This document shows, piece by piece, positions 29,090 to 39,589 of a stretch of 64,000 bases of DNA (within the stretch, counting starts at the first letter, position 1; every line of letters starts with the position of its first letter). The stretch lies in assembly GCA_943787445.1 (NCBI GenBank), contig CALSML010000019.1, forward strand, positions 1 through 64,000, written 5' to 3'. A program made the position numbers and the translations under genes. The notes below the pieces were generated by a model. It did not search any database. It saw only the letters and a program-made list of their open reading frames with translations, and was not told where the DNA came from. The DNA comes from an uncultured Alphaproteobacteria bacterium. Its GTDB lineage: Bacteria; Pseudomonadota; Alphaproteobacteria; UBA6615.

Positions 29090-29488
29090 ATGAGCATGAC
29101 AGATCCACTCGGAGATATGCTGACCCGCATCCGCAACGGACAGCGCGCCGGTCATTCTTCGGTTATTTCGCCCGCATCGAAATTGCGCGAGCGTGTCCTG
29201 GAAGTATTGCAGCAGGAAGGTTTCATCCGCGGTTATAGCGTGGCCGAAATGCGTTCGGGAATTTCGGAAATTACGATCGAGTTGAAGTATCAGGAGGGCA
29301 CACCGGTGATCCGCGAGATCAAACGTGTGTCCCGTCCGGGACGACGTGTGTATTCGAAAATTCGCGATCTGCGTCAGGTCTATGGCGGATTGGGGATTTC
29401 GATCCTCTCGACACCGAAGGGTGTGGTGTCTGACCAGACGGCGCGCGCGGAAAATGTCGGCGGCGAGGTTCTGTGCCACGTCTTCTAG
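29090..29488 (+). CDS. rpsH: 30S ribosomal protein S8
   Basis: Encodes 132 residues. Starts [18 protein letters not shown] and ends with [13 protein letters not shown] then [12 protein letters not shown]. It binds helix 21 of 16S rRNA and, in E. coli, represses the spc operon through an L5 leader structure. Confidence 0.97.
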   Translation: MSMTDPLGDMLTRIRNGQRAGHSSVISPASKLRERVLEVLQQEGFIRGYSVAEMRSGISEITIELKYQEGTPVIREIKRVSRPGRRVYSKIRDLRQVYGGLGISILSTPKGVVSDQTARAENVGGEVLCHVF

Positions 29489-29518
29489 ACGACGGCACGG
29501 TTTGAGGAGACATAGATA

Positions 29519-30052
29519 ATGTCACGTGTAGGTAACAGCCCGGTGGTTATCCCTGACGGAGCCGAAGTACAGGTTTCCGGTCAGACGGTTTCGGCCAAGG
29601 GCAAGCTGGGTGAGCTTTCAGTCAATATCCCAACGGATATCGAAGTGATGCAGGAAGACGGGTCCATCGTCTTCAAGCCTCGTGCGAACAACAAGCGCAC
29701 ACGTATGGCCTGGGGCACGTCCCGTGCACTGGTCGGGAATATCGTCACCGGTGTCACCGAGGGATTTACCAAAACCCTCGATATCACCGGCGTTGGTTAT
29801 CGTGCCGCGGTACAGGGCAAGAACCTGAACCTGCAGCTTGGATTTTCCCACGATGTGAATTTCCCCATTCCAGAGGGAATTACGATTGCGTGTGAAGGAC
29901 AGACGACCGTTGTGATTTCGGGTGCGGACAAGCAGGCCGTTGGCCAGGTTGCAGCCAAGATCCGCAGCTATCGGAAGCCGGAGCCCTACAAGGGCAAGGG
30001 TGTTCGTTATCGCGATGAGCAGATTCTGCGTAAGGAAGGTAAGAAGAAATGA
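29519..30052 (+). CDS. rplF: 50S ribosomal protein L6
   Basis: Encodes 177 residues. Starts [18 protein letters not shown]; second repeat shows [20 protein letters not shown] and the C-terminal [18 protein letters not shown]. It sits at the base of the stalk near the sarcin-ricin loop. Overlaps rplR by 4 bases (ATGA). Confidence 0.97.
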   Translation: MSRVGNSPVVIPDGAEVQVSGQTVSAKGKLGELSVNIPTDIEVMQEDGSIVFKPRANNKRTRMAWGTSRALVGNIVTGVTEGFTKTLDITGVGYRAAVQGKNLNLQLGFSHDVNFPIPEGITIACEGQTTVVISGADKQAVGQVAAKIRSYRKPEPYKGKGVRYRDEQILRKEGKKK

Positions 30053-30411
30053 CGTCGAACCCGCGCAACCTGGCTATTCGCCGCCGCAGTCGCGTGCGTG
30101 CAAAGCTTCGTCGTGTCGCCAAGAGCGAGCGGCCTCGGCTGAGTGTCTTCCGCTCCGGACGGCATATCTATGCTCAGATCATCGATGACAAGCAGGGATG
30201 CACCCTCGCGGCCGCATCCTCGAATGACAAGGAATTCAAATCCGGTAAGGGTTGGAATGTCGAAGGCGCAAGCGAGGTCGGTAAGTTGATTGCCGCACGC
30301 GCCAAGGATGCCGGTGTGTCGGATGTTGTGTTCGATCGCGGCGCGTATCTCTTTCATGGCCGGGTCAAAGCCCTGGCGGAGGCCGCCCGCGAGAGCGGTC
30401 TGAACTTCTAG
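30049..30411 (+). CDS. rplR: 50S ribosomal protein L18
   Basis: Encodes 120 residues. Shows [31 protein letters not shown] and [20 protein letters not shown]. Binds 5S rRNA with L5. Basic N-terminus ([19 protein letters not shown]). Confidence 0.97.
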   Translation: MTSNPRNLAIRRRSRVRAKLRRVAKSERPRLSVFRSGRHIYAQIIDDKQGCTLAAASSNDKEFKSGKGWNVEGASEVGKLIAARAKDAGVSDVVFDRGAYLFHGRVKALAEAARESGLNF

Positions 30412-30421
30412 GAAATCTGGC

Positions 30422-31066
30422 ATGGCACAGGCACCACAACGCAATCAGCGCGAAGGCGGCGGCGGACGCCGCGACGGTGGCGGACGTCGGGACGGCGGAC
30501 GTCGTGATGAACGCGAAGAGAGCGAATTCATTGAGCGGCTGGTCAGCATCAACCGCGTGGCGAAAGTCGTAAAGGGCGGCCGTCGTTTCGGTTTTGCCGC
30601 CATTGTCGTGGTTGGCGATCGGCGCGGACGTGTTGCGCATGGTTCGGGCAAGGCCCGGGAAGTTCCCGAGGCCATTCGCAAGGCTACGGAAGCCGCCAAG
30701 CGCCAGATCATTCGGGTCCCGCTTCGCGACGGTCGTACGCTCCATCATGATGTTCGCGGTCACTTCGGTGCCGGGCATGTTGTTCTGCGTGCTGCGCCTC
30801 CGGGAACCGGTATTATTGCCGGTGGTCCGCTGCGTGCGGTGTTCGAATGCCTCGGTGTTCAGGACGTTGTTGCAAAATCGATCGGAACATCCAACCCGCA
30901 CAACATGATCAAGGCAGCCTTCGAGGCCCTGGAGAGCATGATGTCACCGCGTGCTGTTGCAAACCGTCGTGGTCTGAAGGTGGCCGATATCATCAGCCGT
31001 CGCAGCATCCAGGATTCCGCAGCTGGCGCAGGTGCTGAGACCGAAACAGTTGAGGCGGAGGCTTAA
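30422..31066 (+). CDS. rpsE: 30S ribosomal protein S5 with Gly/Arg/Asp-repeat N-terminus
   Basis: Encodes 214 residues, longer than the usual 165-170 because of an N-terminal extension (residues 1-35) with repeated GGGRRD units, and an acidic C-terminal tail. The core shows [39 protein letters not shown], then [19 protein letters not shown]5 takes part in decoding fidelity and the mRNA entry channel. Confidence 0.97.
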   Translation: MAQAPQRNQREGGGGRRDGGGRRDGGRRDEREESEFIERLVSINRVAKVVKGGRRFGFAAIVVVGDRRGRVAHGSGKAREVPEAIRKATEAAKRQIIRVPLRDGRTLHHDVRGHFGAGHVVLRAAPPGTGIIAGGPLRAVFECLGVQDVVAKSIGTSNPHNMIKAAFEALESMMSPRAVANRRGLKVADIISRRSIQDSAAGAGAETETVEAEA

Positions 31067-31068
31067 TC

Positions 31069-31263
31069 ATGACTGCTGCAAAGAAAACCCTGCGTGTCAC
31101 GCAGCTCGGGAGCCCGATTGGCCGCCGTGCGGATCAGCGTCAGACCCTGATTGGTCTCGGTCTGAACAAGCGTCACAAGACTCGCGAACTCGAAGATACC
31201 CCGTCAGTGCGCGGTATGATCAGGAAGGTCCAGCATCTCGTTCAGGTCGACGAAGCTGAGTAA
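31069..31263 (+). CDS. rpmD: 50S ribosomal protein L30
   Basis: Encodes 64 residues. Typical [40 protein letters not shown] and [14 protein letters not shown]. Two bp after rpsE. Confidence 0.96.
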   Translation: MTAAKKTLRVTQLGSPIGRRADQRQTLIGLGLNKRHKTRELEDTPSVRGMIRKVQHLVQVDEAE

Positions 31264-31275
31264 CGGAATATTGTC

Positions 31276-31803
31276 ATGAATATCAATGATTTGTCAGACA
31301 ATCAGGGTGCCCGTCGTCCGCGCAAGCGCATCGGTCGTGGTCCTGGCTCGGGAACCGGAAAAACCGGTGGTCGCGGTGTGAAGGGGCAGAAGTCCCGTTC
31401 CGGTGTGGCCATCAAGGGTTTTGAAGGTGGCCAGATGCCGCTTTACATGCGGTTGCCGAAACGTGGCTTCAACAAGCCCAACCGGGCAACGTTGCAGGAG
31501 CTGACCCTGGGTCGTCTGCAGGAAGCAATCGACGCTGGCAAGATCAAGGCCGATGGTGCCATCAATGATGATGCGCTGGTTGCCGCTGGTGTTGTCCGCC
31601 GGAAACTCGACGGTGTGCGTTTGATTGCCACTGGCGAAATCACGGCCAAGGTCGCTCTGGAAATCACAAGTGCATCTTCGGGTGCAGTTGCGGCGGTCGA
31701 AAAGGCAGGTGGCAGTGTCGCAGTGGCAATTGCGCCCAAGGTCAAGACACCACGTAATATCAAGACCGCACCGGCAGATGCCGGCGCGAGTGACGGTGAA
31801 TAG
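31276..31803 (+). CDS. rplO: 50S ribosomal protein L15
   Basis: Encodes 175 residues. Starts [20 protein letters not shown], then the Gly-rich rRNA-binding arm ([20 protein letters not shown]) and [10 protein letters not shown]. The last 25 residues (Lys/Ala/Pro-rich, then acidic) extend beyond the usual core. Followed by an 83-bp gap to secY. Confidence 0.97.
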   Translation: MNINDLSDNQGARRPRKRIGRGPGSGTGKTGGRGVKGQKSRSGVAIKGFEGGQMPLYMRLPKRGFNKPNRATLQELTLGRLQEAIDAGKIKADGAINDDALVAAGVVRRKLDGVRLIATGEITAKVALEITSASSGAVAAVEKAGGSVAVAIAPKVKTPRNIKTAPADAGASDGE

Positions 31804-31886
31804 GCCGGGCCAACGACATTTGCGTTGACTGGAGACCGGTTCGGCCCACATGGATCGTAACGAACAAGTTGCGAACGGAAAAATAG

Positions 31887-33231
31887 ATGGCGAGTAGTGC
31901 GGACCAGATCGCATCGAATTTGAATTTCGGTGCGTTCGCAAAAGCGAAAGAACTTAAGAAGCGCCTGTGGTTCACACTTGGCGCTCTTATCGTCTATCGC
32001 CTGGGCACCTATATTCCGATTCCGGGCATCGACCCGGTGATCATTGACGACATCTTCAGTCAGCAGTCCGGCGGAATTCTGGGCGTGTTCGATGCTTTTG
32101 CCGGTGGTGCCCTGTCGCGCATGAGTATCTTCGCGCTGAACGTCATCCCATATATCTCTGCTGCCATTATCATGCAGCTCATGACGGCCATTTCGCCGAG
32201 CATTGAGCAGTTGAAAAAAGAGGGTGAATCCGGTCGTAAGAAGATCAACCAGTACACCCGTTACCTGACGGTCTTTCTGGCAGTGATCCAAGCTTATGGC
32301 CTGTCAGCCGGCCTCGAGGGAATTTCGACGTCTCAGGGACCGGCCGTTGCGGATCCCGGGCTCTTTTTCCGCGCCAGCACGGTCATTACCATTGTCGGCG
32401 GGACGATGTTCCTGATGTGGCTGGGCGAACAGATCACTGCACGTGGTGTGGGCAACGGGATTTCACTGATTATCTTTGCCGGGATCGTGGCCAATCTGCC
32501 CACGGCATTTGCATCGACGCTGGAACTGGGCCGAACCGGAGCATTGTCGGCACTGTTCATTGTTGGTTTCCTGATCTTTGCAGTCGCCGTCATTATGTTC
32601 ATCGTGTTCTTTGAACGCGCTCAGCGTCGGATTATTGTCCAGTATCCCAAACGCCAGGTCGGCAACCGGATGTTCGGTGGCGAATCTTCTCATATTCCGC
32701 TGAAGCTCAACACGTCGGGTGTTATTCCGATCATCTTTGCCACCTCCATTTTGCTGACACCGGTTTCGATTGCCGGATTTTCTGGCGGAGGCGGGGATGG
32801 CACGCTTGGTCTGATCACATCTCTGATCGGGCGCGGACAGCCTTTGTTTTTCCTGTTGTTTGCCGCGCTGATCATATTCTTCTCATTCTTCTACACGGCG
32901 ATCGTTTTCAATCCGCAGGAGACTGCGGACAACCTGAAGAAAAACGGCGGATTCGTGCCCGGTATTCGGCCAGGCAAGAACACAGCTCAGTTCTTTGATT
33001 ATGTGCTGACCCGTTTGACAGTTGTCGGCACTGCCTATCTGGTTGTTGTTGCGCTGTTGCCGGAAGTTCTTGATCACCCGTTTTTCAGTCCCGTTCTTCT
33101 TTGGTGGAACGAGTTTGCTGATCGTTGTTGTGGTCTCTCTGGATACGGTTGCACAAATTCAGAGTCATCTGCTTGCCCATCAGTATGAGGGGCTTATTCG
33201 CAAGGCCAAGCTCAAGGGTCGGCGCGGATAA
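31887..33231 (+). CDS. secY: Preprotein translocase subunit SecY, one frameshift near the end
   Basis: About 447 residues with ten membrane spans, from [19 protein letters not shown]. Family marks: IPIPGIDP, plug-region [20 protein letters not shown] and [14 protein letters not shown]. At about 33068 the DNA reads GTTCTTGATCACC where the frame needs GTTCTGATCACC, one extra T. The correct continuation, [20 protein letters not shown], runs to 33231. It forms the protein-conducting channel with SecE. Confidence 0.95.
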
Positions 33232-33254
33232 CGGCGATCGGGGGCGAAGAGACA

Positions 33255-33833
33255 ATGAACATTATACTTTTGGGACCGCCAGGTGCGGGCAAGGGCACAC
33301 AGGCCAAGGTTCTGGTCGATGGCAAAGGGCTCGTTCAGCTTTCAACCGGTGACATGCTTCGCGCCGCTGTGGCGTTGGGAAGTGAAATGGGGCTGGAAGC
33401 CAAGGCAGTGATGGATGCAGGTAAACTGATGCCTGACGACATCATGGTGCAGATCATTTCCGATCGTATTTCCCAGCCGGATTGCGAAAACGGGTTTATT
33501 CTGGATGGTTTCCCGCGCACAACAGCGCAGGCGGAAGCCCTGGATAAGATGCTGGGAGAGAAGGGTCTCCCACTAGACCATGTGATCGAAATTTCGGTCA
33601 ATGATTCTGTCCTGATTGACCGGATCAATGCACGTGTTGCCGAAACGCCTGAAGGTGAGCGGCGGGACGACGACAACGCAGAAACGCTGAAACACCGTCT
33701 TGAGGTGTATCACGAGCAAACCGCACCGATTCTTCCGTATTACGAGGCTCGGGGCATGTTGAAGAAGGTCGACGGCATGAAGCCGATCGATGATGTATCG
33801 AAACAAATAGAGGCGATCATAACGGCTGGCTAA
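33255..33833 (+). CDS. adk: Adenylate kinase, short-LID form
   Basis: Encodes 192 residues. P loop GPPGAGKGT (residues 7-15), STGDMLR, and GFILDGFPRTTAQA with the catalytic Arg/Asp region. The LID is the short loop ARVAETPEGERRDDDNAETL in place of the zinc-type domain, as in alphaproteobacterial enzymes. It balances AMP, ADP and ATP. Conserved position between secY and rpsM. Confidence 0.97.
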   Translation: MNIILLGPPGAGKGTQAKVLVDGKGLVQLSTGDMLRAAVALGSEMGLEAKAVMDAGKLMPDDIMVQIISDRISQPDCENGFILDGFPRTTAQAEALDKMLGEKGLPLDHVIEISVNDSVLIDRINARVAETPEGERRDDDNAETLKHRLEVYHEQTAPILPYYEARGMLKKVDGMKPIDDVSKQIEAIITAG

Positions 33834-33837
33834 GCTA

Positions 33838-33877
33838 TTGACCCGGTGGCGGAAAATTCTATAATTCCGCCGCCCGG
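33838..33877 (+). promoter_or_regulatory. Promoter embedded in a dyad before rpsM
   Basis: TTGACC (33838-33843), 16-bp spacer, TATAAT (33860-33865, consensus). The -10 box lies in the loop of an inverted repeat: GGCGGAA (33848-33854) with TTCCGCC (33865-33871), extended by CCGG on both sides. It would give rpsM-rpsK-rpoA-rplQ their own promoter. The dyad may be an operator or a leader hairpin or an adk terminator without T-run. Confidence 0.72.
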
Positions 33878-33932
33878 TTAGCCTTTCATTTGGCCGTTTT
33901 GACCGCACCGTAACCACGAAGGAGTTCGGAGC

Positions 33933-34304
33933 GTGGCACGCATTGCAGGTATCAATATTCCAACGCAGAAGCGGCTTCCGATCGCGTTGACGTATATTCA
34001 TGGGATCGGACACACAAAAGCCGAGGAAATCTGTGAAAAATGCAGTATTCCCTTGGAGCGTCGTGTTCACGAGCTCACTGATGATGAGGTGATCCGCGTT
34101 CGTGAGACGATCGATCAGAATTATCAGGTCGAAGGTGATTTGCGTCGTGAAGTCGCGATGAACATCAAGCGCTATATGGATCTTGGTTCATATCGTGGCG
34201 TTCGGCATCGTAAGGGATTGCCTGTAAACGGGCAGCGCACGCACACAAATGCGCGCACGCGCAAGGGTAAAGCTCGGCCGATCACCGGTAAGAAAAAGGC
34301 CTAA
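33933..34304 (+). CDS. rpsM: 30S ribosomal protein S13
   Basis: Encodes 123 residues from GTG 33933 with AAGGAG upstream. Shows [31 protein letters not shown] and the basic tail [18 protein letters not shown] that contacts P-site tRNA. Confidence 0.97.
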   Translation: MARIAGINIPTQKRLPIALTYIHGIGHTKAEEICEKCSIPLERRVHELTDDEVIRVRETIDQNYQVEGDLRREVAMNIKRYMDLGSYRGVRHRKGLPVNGQRTHTNARTRKGKARPITGKKKA

Positions 34305-34331
34305 GGGCTCTAGAAGCAAGGTATTCAAGTT

Positions 34332-34724
34332 ATGGCAAAAGCCGCTACAGCACGCGTTCGTCGGCGCGAGCGCAAAAATATCACATCGGGCGTTGCGCAT
34401 GTGAACGCGACGTTCAACAACACTCACATCACGATCTCTGATGCGCAGGGCAATGCCATTGCATGGTCTTCTGCCGGGTCACAGGGATTCAAGGGATCGC
34501 GTAAGTCGACCCCCTATGCGGCTCAGATGGCCGCTGAGGATGCGGGGAAGAAGGCCCAGGAACATGGCATGAAGACCCTTTCGGTCGAGGTCAAAGGTCC
34601 GGGTTCGGGACGTGAATCAGCCTTGCGTGCGCTGCAGGCGGTCGGTTTCGAGATCACCATGATCCGTGACGTGACGCCGGTTCCACATAACGGATGCCGC
34701 CCGCGCAAACGCCGGCGCGTCTGA
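34332..34724 (+). CDS. rpsK: 30S ribosomal protein S11
   Basis: Encodes 130 residues. Shows [40 protein letters not shown] and the C-terminal [18 protein letters not shown]. Located at the 30S platform near the mRNA exit. Confidence 0.98.
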   Translation: MAKAATARVRRRERKNITSGVAHVNATFNNTHITISDAQGNAIAWSSAGSQGFKGSRKSTPYAAQMAAEDAGKKAQEHGMKTLSVEVKGPGSGRESALRALQAVGFEITMIRDVTPVPHNGCRPRKRRRV

Positions 34725-34815
34725 TTGCGCGCCCTCCGGGGCGCCGTTACCAATATCAAACGGTTCGCTGCGACATGGGGTCGAGGCGGGCCGCAAAAGG
34801 TTTAAGGAAAGCAAT

Positions 34816-35835
34816 ATGCTTCAAAAGAATTGGACCGAACTGATCAAGCCGAACAAGCTGGATATCGCCGGTGGTATAAACCCGGCGCGGCAGGCAACTG
34901 TTGTTGCCGAGCCGCTCGAGCGCGGCTTCGGTCTGACACTGGGCAACGCCCTGCGCCGTGTTCTGCTGTCGTCCCTGCAGGGCGCTGCTGTGACGTCGAT
35001 TCAGATCGAAGGCGTGCTGCACGAGTTCTCGTCTATTCCGGGTGTTCGCGAAGACATCACCGATGTGGTGCTGAACGTCAAAGGCATGGCGCTGCGGATG
35101 CACAGTGAAGGGCCCAAGCGGATGACGCTGACGGCCACGGGCCCGGGTGTTGTGACTGCAAGTCAGATCGACACAGGTGCGGATATCGAAATCATGGATC
35201 CCGATCATGAGCTGATGACGCTTGACCAGGGGGCCCGTGTGGTGATGGAACTCATGGTCGAGTCCGGGAAGGGCTATGTCCCCGCGGCCCAGAACCGCGC
35301 CGCTGATGCTCCCATCGGGCTGATTCCGGTCGATGCTCTGTTCTCGCCGGTTCTCAAGGTCTCCTACCATGTTGGCAATGCCCGTGTGGGCGAGCGTACT
35401 GATCTGGACAAGCTGACCCTTGACCTGGAAACGAACGGCGCGATTTCGCCGGAAGACTCCGTTGCACTGGCCGCGCGCATTCTTCAGGACCAGTTGCAGC
35501 TCTTCGTGAACTTTGATGAGCCAAAAACTGCACAGCCGGTCGAGGAAATCGACGACGAGCTGGAATTCAATCGGAACCTTCTTCGCAAGGTCGACGAGTT
35601 GGAACTTTCGGTCCGTTCGGCAAACTGCCTCAAGAACGACAACATCGTTTATATTGGCGATCTGGTTCAGAAGACCGAAGCCGAGATGCTTCGCACCCCG
35701 AACTTTGGCCGCAAATCCCTGAACGAGATCAAGGAAGTACTGGCGCAGATGGGTCTCCATCTCGGCATGGAAATTCCGGCATGGCCGCCGGAGAATATTG
35801 AAGATTTGGCAAAGCGCCTCGAAGAGCCCTTTTAA
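34816..35835 (+). CDS. rpoA: RNA polymerase alpha subunit
   Basis: Encodes 339 residues, intact. The N-terminal dimerisation domain (1 to about 235) has [20 protein letters not shown] and [15 protein letters not shown]. After an acidic linker, the C-terminal domain (about 255-325) contacts UP elements and activators: [20 protein letters not shown], and [15 protein letters not shown] 91-bp gap separates it from rpsK. Confidence 0.98.
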   Translation: MLQKNWTELIKPNKLDIAGGINPARQATVVAEPLERGFGLTLGNALRRVLLSSLQGAAVTSIQIEGVLHEFSSIPGVREDITDVVLNVKGMALRMHSEGPKRMTLTATGPGVVTASQIDTGADIEIMDPDHELMTLDQGARVVMELMVESGKGYVPAAQNRAADAPIGLIPVDALFSPVLKVSYHVGNARVGERTDLDKLTLDLETNGAISPEDSVALAARILQDQLQLFVNFDEPKTAQPVEEIDDELEFNRNLLRKVDELELSVRSANCLKNDNIVYIGDLVQKTEAEMLRTPNFGRKSLNEIKEVLAQMGLHLGMEIPAWPPENIEDLAKRLEEPF

Positions 35836-35862
35836 CGGCTTCGAAGCTTAGGAGTAGGTACT

Positions 35863-36291
35863 ATGCGTCACCGTAAAGGTCCGCGGAAACTCAACCGTAC
35901 AAGCAGTCACCGCAAGGCGATGTTTGCAAACATGTCTGCCGCGCTGATCAAGCACGAGCAGATCGTGACGACCTTGCCCAAGGCAAAGGAACTGCGCAGC
36001 ATCGTCGACAAGCTCATCACTCTGGGCAAGCGCGGTGATTTGCATGCCCGTCGTCAGGCGCTCAGCACGATCAGGGATCGTGCCCTGGTGGAGAAGATGT
36101 TCTCGACCCTGGCCGAGCGGTATGCGGATCGTCCGGGTGGTTACACACGTGTTCTCAAGGCCGGTTTCCGGCATGGTGACAACGCTCCGATGGCGATTAT
36201 CGAACTGGTGGATCGCGATGAGGACGCCAAAGGCCAGGATTCGGGTCCGGTCCAGGTGGACGATGAGGAGCTCGAAGAGGTAGCGGCTTAG
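35863..36291 (+). CDS. rplQ: 50S ribosomal protein L17
   Basis: Encodes 142 residues. Starts [20 protein letters not shown], contains [20 protein letters not shown] and [20 protein letters not shown]. The last 25 residues are an acidic tail. Last gene of the ribosomal block, followed by a terminator. Confidence 0.97.
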   Translation: MRHRKGPRKLNRTSSHRKAMFANMSAALIKHEQIVTTLPKAKELRSIVDKLITLGKRGDLHARRQALSTIRDRALVEKMFSTLAERYADRPGGYTRVLKAGFRHGDNAPMAIIELVDRDEDAKGQDSGPVQVDDEELEEVAA

Positions 36292-36318
36292 GGCGCGAAC
36301 GTCTTGTACAAGAATAGA

Positions 36319-36343
36319 GGCCGCCCTCCGGGGCGGCCTTTTT
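36319..36343 (+). terminator. Rho-independent terminator after rplQ
   Basis: Stem GGCCGCCC (36319-36326), loop TCCG, GGGCGGCC (36331-36338), then TTTTT (36339-36343). It closes the alpha operon. Confidence 0.93.
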
Positions 36344-36389
36344 CGTTAGGGACGATGAAACTTCCAGCGAAGCGGACTAATATCCTGTC

Positions 36390-37828
36390 ATGATGAAGTC
36401 TTTGCATTTCCCTTTCATGGTTCTGGCTGCACTGCTGTCTGTCGCATTTGCCGCGCCGGACGTCTTTGCGCAGCGCGCAGTGCCCGAGGCGCGCGAACAG
36501 GTGATGCTGTCCTTTGCGCCGCTTGTGAAGAAGGCGTCACCGGCGGTGGTGAATATATTCACCCGCAAAGCCGTGCAGCAGCGCGGGCCGTCCTCGCCGT
36601 TGTTCAATGACCCCTTCTTTCGCCGGTTTTTCGGGGAGTCGTTTGATCGAATCGAGCCGCGGGAGAATGTCGAGAATTCACTGGGCTCCGGCGTCATTGT
36701 TCGTCCTGATGGTCTGATCGTGACGAATTTTCACGTCATCGAGGGCGCAGATACGATCCGTGTTGTTCTGTCGGACCGCCGGGAGTTTGATGCAGAGATT
36801 CTGCGCGAGGATGAACAGACGGATCTGGCCATCCTCAAGGTCGATACCGATGACGGACAGCTTCCCTATGTGGAACTGGGCGACAGTGACGAACTGGAAG
36901 TCGGCGATCTGGTGCTGGCGATCGGCAACCCGTTCGGTGTGGGACAGACGGTGACAAGCGGGATCGTTTCCGGTCTGGCGCGGACCAATGTCGGAATTTC
37001 GGATTTTAACTTCTTCATCCAGACCGATGCGGCGATCAATCCCGGAAATTCGGGGGGTGCTCTGCTGCGGATGGATGGCACACTGGCCGGTGTGAACACC
37101 GCGATTTTCTCACGAAGTGGCGGTAGCCAGGGGATCGGTTTTGCGGTCCCGTCCAACATGGTGCGCACGGTGATCGCCGGTGCGCTGCTTCGGGGGATGC
37201 CCTGCGCCGGGCCTGGCTGGGGGCCAAGGCTGACACCGTTTCGGCGGAGATCGCGAATGCCATTGGTCTTGCGATCGCCCGGATGGAGTCATCCTCTCGG
37301 ATATTCACCCGGAAGGGCCGGCGCTTCGGGCTGGCCTCAAGTCCGGCGATATCATCGTCGCGGTTGAGGAGCAGCCGGTGTTCGACGAAGAGGGTCTTCG
37401 GTTTCGAATCGCCACCGGGCTTCTGGGTGGCACCACCAAACTTCGAAGATTCGCCGCCCGGGTCGCGTGTTCGATGTCGACCTGTTTCTGGAGCATCCCC
37501 CGGAGGTCCCGGCACGGGATGAGCATCAGCTGCGGGGCGCGCACCCGCTGGCGGGTGCCACGGTGGCCAATCTGTCGCCAGCGCTCGCGGCTGAAATGGG
37601 TCGCGACCATTTTGATGCGGGGGTCGATTGTCCGGGACATCGCCTCGCGCAGTCCCGGCCCATCGGTTGGAGTTCCGTCCGGGGGACGTTGTCCTGGAGA
37701 GGTCAATGGACAGGCCGATCGAGCCTTCGTCTCCGACCTGCGCGATGCGACCGCTGCGCCGCACCCGCGCTGGGTATCTGAAAGTCCGCCGGGCCGGTCG
37801 AATTTTCTCGCTATCGATATCCGGATGA
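36390..37828 (+). CDS. Do-family (DegP/DegQ-like) periplasmic serine protease, frameshifted
   Basis: Starts with a signal peptide (residues 1-27, ending VFAQ). The trypsin-like domain is intact with the triad His115 (NFHVIEG), Asp145 (DLAILKVD) and Ser221 (NPGNSGGAL). Frame breaks begin near 37195. Beyond them two PDZ-like segments can be pieced together (GGVILSDIHPEGPA.., GLKSGDIIVAVEEQPV, then GDVVLE.. and VRRAGRIFSLSI) to a TGA at 37826-37828. It would act in envelope protein quality control. Breaks are attributed to the same indel errors as in rarA. Confidence 0.88.
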
Positions 37829-37852
37829 CGTCGGAACGCAACTCAGTCTGAG

Positions 37853-39169
37853 ATGTTTTCGGCTCAGGCACCGCGCCCGCTCGCAGATCAGGCTGCGTCC
37901 GGAAACCATTGCCGCGGTTGTCGGGCAGGACCATCTGCTTGAGCGGTCACGGCCCGATCGGTCGGATGGTTGCCAATGGGCGGCTCGCGAGCATGGTCCT
38001 GTGGGGGCCGCCCGGCGGTGCGGCAAGACCACGATTGCCCGGCTTCTGGCGCTGGAAACGGACCTTGGAATTCGAACCGCTTTCCGCAGTTTTCTCAGGC
38101 GTGTCGCGGACCTTCGCAAGGTGTTTGAACGCGCGACTGCCCGGCGCGCGGGCGGCAAGGGCACCCTGCTGTTCATTGATGAGATTCACCGCTTCAACCG
38201 AGCCCAGCAGGACGGTTTCCTGCCCTATGTGGAGGACGGCACGGTCACGCTCATCGGCGCGACAACCGAGAATCCCTTCCTTCGAGATCAATGCTGCGCT
38301 GCTGTCACGAAGTCAGGTTTTCGTCCTCAACCGTCTCGACGACGTCGGCTCTGGAGGAACTGCTGGATGCGCAGCGAGGCGATTGAAGGACCGCATCCGT
38401 ATACCGGTCGATGCCGATGCCCGGCTTTCCCTCAAGGCGATGGCGGACGGGGACGGGCGCTACCTGCTGAATCTGGCCGAAGAACTCTTCGCGCTGGCAT
38501 CGCGACGCGGTGCTCGACACGGCTCCGATTGATTGAAACTGTTCAGAAGCGGGCGCCGCTTTACGACAAGGGGCAGGAAGGCCATTACAACCTGATCAGC
38601 GCCTTGCACAAGTCGTTGCGCGGTTCGGATGTTGACGCGGCCTCTGTATTGGTTGGCCCGCATGCTGGCCGGGGGCGAGGATCCGCGGTTTATTGCGCGC
38701 CGGTTGGCGCGTGCGGCTGTGGAGGACATCGGTCTGGCCGACCCGCAGGCCCTGCCTCAGGCGCTGGCGGCCTGGGAGGCCTATGAACGGATCGGCTCGC
38801 CCGAAGGGGAGCTGGCGCTGGCCCAATGCACGATTTATCTGGCCAGCGCGCCCAAATCCAATGCGGCCTACAACGCCTATGGTGCCGCGATGCGCAGCGC
38901 CCTGAGACACCGGGTCCCTGATGCCGCCCAAGCATATTTTGAATGCGCCGACGGGTTTGATGAAGGACCTGGGCTATGGGTCGGGTTACGAGTACGACCA
39001 CAACGCGGATGAGGGGTTCTCCGGGCAGGACTATTTCCCCGATGACATTCGCGCGCCAGAGCTTCTATCAGCCCGTGGCGCGCGGCTTTGAGCGTGAGAT
39101 ATCTAAGCGGCTTGAGTACTGGGAGCAAGCTTCGCGACCGAACGTCAGTCCAGGGAACCGCAATCGTGA
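37853..39169 (+). CDS. rarA: Replication-associated recombination protein A (AAA+ ATPase), frameshifted
   Basis: Starts [12 protein letters not shown] at 37853. Joined frames show [17 protein letters not shown], Walker A WGPPG(C)GKTTIA near 38008, Walker [21 protein letters not shown] near 38163, sensor 1 IGATTENP, then the tetramerisation domain [30 protein letters not shown] and [12 protein letters not shown]. There are at least eight frame changes. The end is uncertain: TGA at 39167-39169 or, without one more shift, 39208-39210. RarA acts at stalled replication forks. Same strand as the protease, 24 bp apart. Confidence 0.87.
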
Positions 39170-39212
39170 GAGACATACTGATATTGGCGCGGGGAGTGTC
39201 TGCGTCGTGAAT

Positions 39213-39589
39213 ATGATTGTGGCCATCGCCATTGGCGGGGCGGCAGGCGCGGTTGGGCGCCATTTTGTGAATGTCGGAATGGTTGCGACTTCTGGGGCAC
39301 GGGTTCCCGTGGGGTACGCTCGTCGTGAATATCGGCGGGTCTTTGATCATGGGCGTTACTGGCCCATGTCATGGCTACATCCTGGGCAGTTTCTCCGGAA
39401 GTGCGTGCGTTGATGACGGTGGGCGCATTGGGCGCATTTACAACCTTCTCAACATTTTCCCTGAATGTCGTAACCCTGTATGAGCGTGGTCAGATTGGTT
39501 TGGCGGCGATCTACGTTGTTGTTTCTGTGACAGCGTCTGTTGGCGCCCTGGTTCTGGGGATGAAGCTGGCGCGCGTGGTGTTTGCATGA
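39213..39589 (+). CDS. crcB: Fluoride ion channel CrcB, two frameshifts
   Basis: About 125 residues in four spans when frames are joined: MIVAIAIGGAAGAVGRHF, then FPWGTLVVNIGGSLIMGV, then VRALMTVGALGAFTTFSTFS and a last span ending VLGMKLARVVF. The TFSTFS and NIGGS motifs are those of Fluc channels, which export fluoride. Breaks occur near 39285 and 39355 (extra A in GTTACTGG). It overlaps the next gene by 4 bases (ATGA). No fluoride riboswitch was seen upstream. Confidence 0.85.

Noticed and set aside
39050..39212. A fluoride riboswitch before crcB
   Set aside because: The short space is still rarA coding sequence and I saw no matching conserved fold.
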